A stretch of DNA of 64,000 bases. Origin: Microbacterium sp. AK009 (GTDB taxonomy: Bacteria; Actinomycetota; Actinomycetes; Actinomycetales; Microbacteriaceae). Below the pieces are notes generated by a model. That model saw nothing but the letters and a program-made list of their open reading frames with translations. It was not told the DNA's origin and ran no database searches. Location of the stretch: the NCBI RefSeq assembly GCF_013410955.1, contig NZ_JACCCG010000006.1, positions 62,001 through 126,000 on the forward strand. Reading direction: 5' to 3'. Position 1 is the first letter of the stretch; each line of letters starts with the position of its first letter. The translations under genes were made by a program, and so were the position numbers. This document shows positions 62,031-64,000 of the stretch, piece by piece.

Positions 62031-63065
62031 GTGAGCGCGGACAGCACGGTCGAACCCCGATCCGGTGACAGTGGCGAGCCGGTGCTGCCGCAGCATCCGG
62101 ATGTCGCCCTGTGGCGGACGGCCACCCGCGCGGATATCGACGCCCTCCACGGTGTCTTCGCTGCCGCGGACGCCGTCGACCATCCCACCTGGATCACGCC
62201 GCGCGAGGAGGTGGCCGACACCTTCGACCTCCCCCACATCGACCATGCGCGCGACACCCTCATCGGATTCTCCGAGGACGGCCGCGCGATCGCGGCCGGC
62301 AGCTCGTTCCTCCATCCGTCGCGCAGCGAGAAGCTCAGCGTCCACCTGGCCGGATCCGTGCACCCCGCCTGGCGGCGGCGCGGCATCGGCCGGGAGCTGT
62401 TCGCGTGGCAGAACGCGCGAGCCGAGCAGCAGGTCGCGGAGGCCGCGGCCGGCGCCGAGACGCTCCCGGTCGAACTGAAGACCTACGCCGAAGCCGTCAA
62501 CGTCGGACATCAGACACTCGCCGAGGCGTTCGGGTTCGCTGCGGAGCGGTGGTTCGCGACAATGGTGCGTCCGCGTTCCGAGGTGCCTGCGGTCGCGGCG
62601 CCGGAGGGCGTCGAGGTCGTCGCGTACACGAGCGACCGGGAGGAGGATGCACGCGAGGCGCGCAACGATGCGTTCCGCGACCACTGGGGAAGCCTTCCGT
62701 CCACCTCCGAAGGATGGGGGAAGTTCGTCGGCAGCGAGTTCTTCCGCGGCGACCTCTCCCGGCTCGTCGTCGACGGCACCGGACGGATCATCGCCTTCTG
62801 CCTCGTCACTGTGAATCACGACGACTGGGAGGCCCGGGGGCGCAGCAACGCCTACATCGACCTCATCGGCGTCGTGCGCGATCGGCGGCGGCAGGGGCTG
62901 GCGCCGCTCGTCATCGCCCACGCGTTGCAGGCGATCGCCGACGCCGACATCGACGAGGCCATCCTCGACGTCGACACCGAGAGCCCGACCGGCGCGAACA
63001 CGCTCTACTCCGGCCTCGGCTTCGTGGCGGAGGAGCGCTCGGTCGCACTCGTGCGGCGCCCGTAG
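62031..63065 (+). CDS. Tandem GNAT acetyltransferase (MshD-like)
   Basis: A 344-residue protein with two GNAT modules. The N-terminal one carries VHPAWRRRGIGRELFAW; the C-terminal one VVRDRRRQGLAPLVIAHALQ with DTESPTGANTLYSGLGF. Layout resembles mycothiol synthase MshD, but it may act on another substrate. GTG 62031. Confidence 0.85.
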   Translation: MSADSTVEPRSGDSGEPVLPQHPDVALWRTATRADIDALHGVFAAADAVDHPTWITPREEVADTFDLPHIDHARDTLIGFSEDGRAIAAGSSFLHPSRSEKLSVHLAGSVHPAWRRRGIGRELFAWQNARAEQQVAEAAAGAETLPVELKTYAEAVNVGHQTLAEAFGFAAERWFATMVRPRSEVPAVAAPEGVEVVAYTSDREEDAREARNDAFRDHWGSLPSTSEGWGKFVGSEFFRGDLSRLVVDGTGRIIAFCLVTVNHDDWEARGRSNAYIDLIGVVRDRRRQGLAPLVIAHALQAIADADIDEAILDVDTESPTGANTLYSGLGFVAEERSVALVRRP

Positions 63066-63281
63066 CGGTCGAAGCCGCCCGCCTCCTCCTCCGAGATCGG
63101 ACCCAAGAGCCGTCGGCGCGGGCGACCACGGCGAGAGAGGACGACGGCCGACCCTCCCGCCATCGTGGCGGTCCTCACAGGCGAGAACCAGGATCGATGG
63201 GTTTCTGGCAGGCTGGGGCGGGGCGCGGGGGGAACCGACGCTCGGCACGACCGAACTCACACACGCAAGGGGAAACCATTC

Positions 63282-64000
63282 ATGGAGATCGCCGGAGTCG
63301 TCGGCATCCTGATCATCGTCGGTATCGCGGTCGTCGCCGCGGTCGTCATCGGCCTGGTCGCACTGCTGTTCGCACGTAGCTGGATCAAGGTGGCCCGCGC
63401 CGACGAGGCACTGGTCATATCGGGTCGCAAGCAGAAGGTGCAGAGCACGGTGCTGGCCGCCGACGGCACCAGCTCGTCGGAGATGTCGGAGTCGCCCGTC
63501 ACGGTGATCGTCAACGGCAAGTCGCTCGTCAACCCCATCACCCAGCGCCACGAGATCATCTCGCTGCGCTCGCGCCAGGTGTCGCTGAACGCCGAGGCGC
63601 AGTCGCTCGACAACGTCACGCTCAACGTCGACGGGGTGGCGATCGTCAAGATCGGCTCCGACCCGCTGTTCGTGCGGCGCGCCGCGGAGCGGTTCGCGTC
63701 GCAGGACGCCGCGATCGAGCAGTTCACCACCGAGCAGCTCGAGGGCGCGCTGCGAGGCATCGTCGCGACCCTGTCGGTCGTGGAGCTCATGCGCGAGCGC
63801 AAGAAGTTCTCCGACCAGATCGCCGCCGACGTCTCGCATGAGCTCGCCGAGCAGGGGCTCATCCTCGACTCGTTCCAGATCAAGGGCATCACCGACTCGG
63901 TCGGGTACATCCGGTCGCTCGGTGCTCCGGAGATCCAGGCGAAGCGCCAGGCGGCCGAGATCGCGCAGACCAACGCCGACCGCGCGATCAACCAGAAGAT
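63282..64000 (+). CDS. SPFH/flotillin family protein (5' part; runs off window)
   Basis: At least 239 residues: N-terminal membrane helix (VVGILIIVGIAVVAAVVIGL), then a flotillin-type SPFH/band-7 domain (NVTLNVDGVAIVKIGSDPLF, RAAERFASQ, GLILDSFQIKGITD) and the start of the helical A/E-rich tail (APEIQAKRQAAEIAQTNADR). Flotillins organise membrane domains and trap or scaffold other proteins. ATG 63282 with AAGGGGAAA upstream. Confidence 0.88.
   Translation, partial: MEIAGVVGILIIVGIAVVAAVVIGLVALLFARSWIKVARADEALVISGRKQKVQSTVLAADGTSSSEMSESPVTVIVNGKSLVNPITQRHEIISLRSRQVSLNAEAQSLDNVTLNVDGVAIVKIGSDPLFVRRAAERFASQDAAIEQFTTEQLEGALRGIVATLSVVELMRERKKFSDQIAADVSHELAEQGLILDSFQIKGITDSVGYIRSLGAPEIQAKRQAAEIAQTNADRAINQK

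Noticed and set aside
61878..63839. 653-codon minus-strand frame
   Set aside because: Antisense to the tandem GNAT and flotillin genes, with low-complexity charged sequence and no motif.

Overview
The window is a 64 kb piece of a high-GC actinobacterial chromosome. Dense gene packing, frequent GTG starts, many ATGA/GTGA stop-start overlaps and the gene repertoire (DUF222/HNH protein, CopD-CtaG fusion, cysteine-free ribosomal proteins, AztABCD, ECF42 sigma factor with a YciI protein) point to the family Microbacteriaceae, probably a Microbacterium-like organism. This placement is inferred from gene content, not from a marker gene. I found about 63 protein genes and no rRNA, tRNA, CRISPR array, insertion sequence or prophage.

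Layout. 1-5.4 kb: copper/cytochrome oxidase assembly protein (cut by the window edge), HU protein, an HSL-type esterase, an ion channel and the zinc-independent ribosomal trio rpmB-rpmG-rpsN. 5.7-7.5 kb: a DUF222/HNH protein and a DUF4287 protein transcribed divergently. 7.6-20.2 kb: a zinc-homeostasis island. On the minus strand runs an overlapping operon znuA-znuC-znuB-zur-permease-YcgQ-like-beta-propeller-mpg. Next to it is an AztABCD-type importer, with aztA on minus and aztB, an aztD-like gene, aztC and aztD on plus. Two Zur-box palindromes lie where they could control both systems. 20.3-26.9 kb: multicopper oxidase, then hisC and a three-gene 2-oxoacid dehydrogenase operon.

27-42.3 kb: small membrane proteins, a WXG-like protein paired with an alpha/beta hydrolase, a tyrosine phosphatase, purB, an aminoglycoside-phosphotransferase-like kinase, a TetR-controlled MacB-type ABC exporter, a short-chain dehydrogenase, a truncated DUF1016 gene, and the YciI-ECF42 pair. 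42.5-53.8 kb: a molybdopterin oxidoreductase with its ferredoxin-reductase-like partner, an EEP nuclease, an AlaX-like editing protein, two zinc alcohol dehydrogenases, a secretory lipase and an MFS exporter. 53.8-64 kb: a pterin-dehydratase/VOC fusion, an M23 peptidase, dhaKLM, a MerR-controlled MFS exporter, two GNAT acetyltransferases and the start of an SPFH/flotillin gene that runs off the end.

The part most worth attention is the zinc island. It has two chemically different importers: one binding protein carries a His/acid-rich loop, the other has none and comes with AztD chaperones. It also holds the likely regulator, a permease pair with a His-rich loop and an uncharacterised exported propeller protein. 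Secondary oddities are four large intergenic inverted repeats, a 30-bp tandem repeat that lengthens the DNA glycosylase gene, and a nuclease gene cut off exactly at its catalytic domain.
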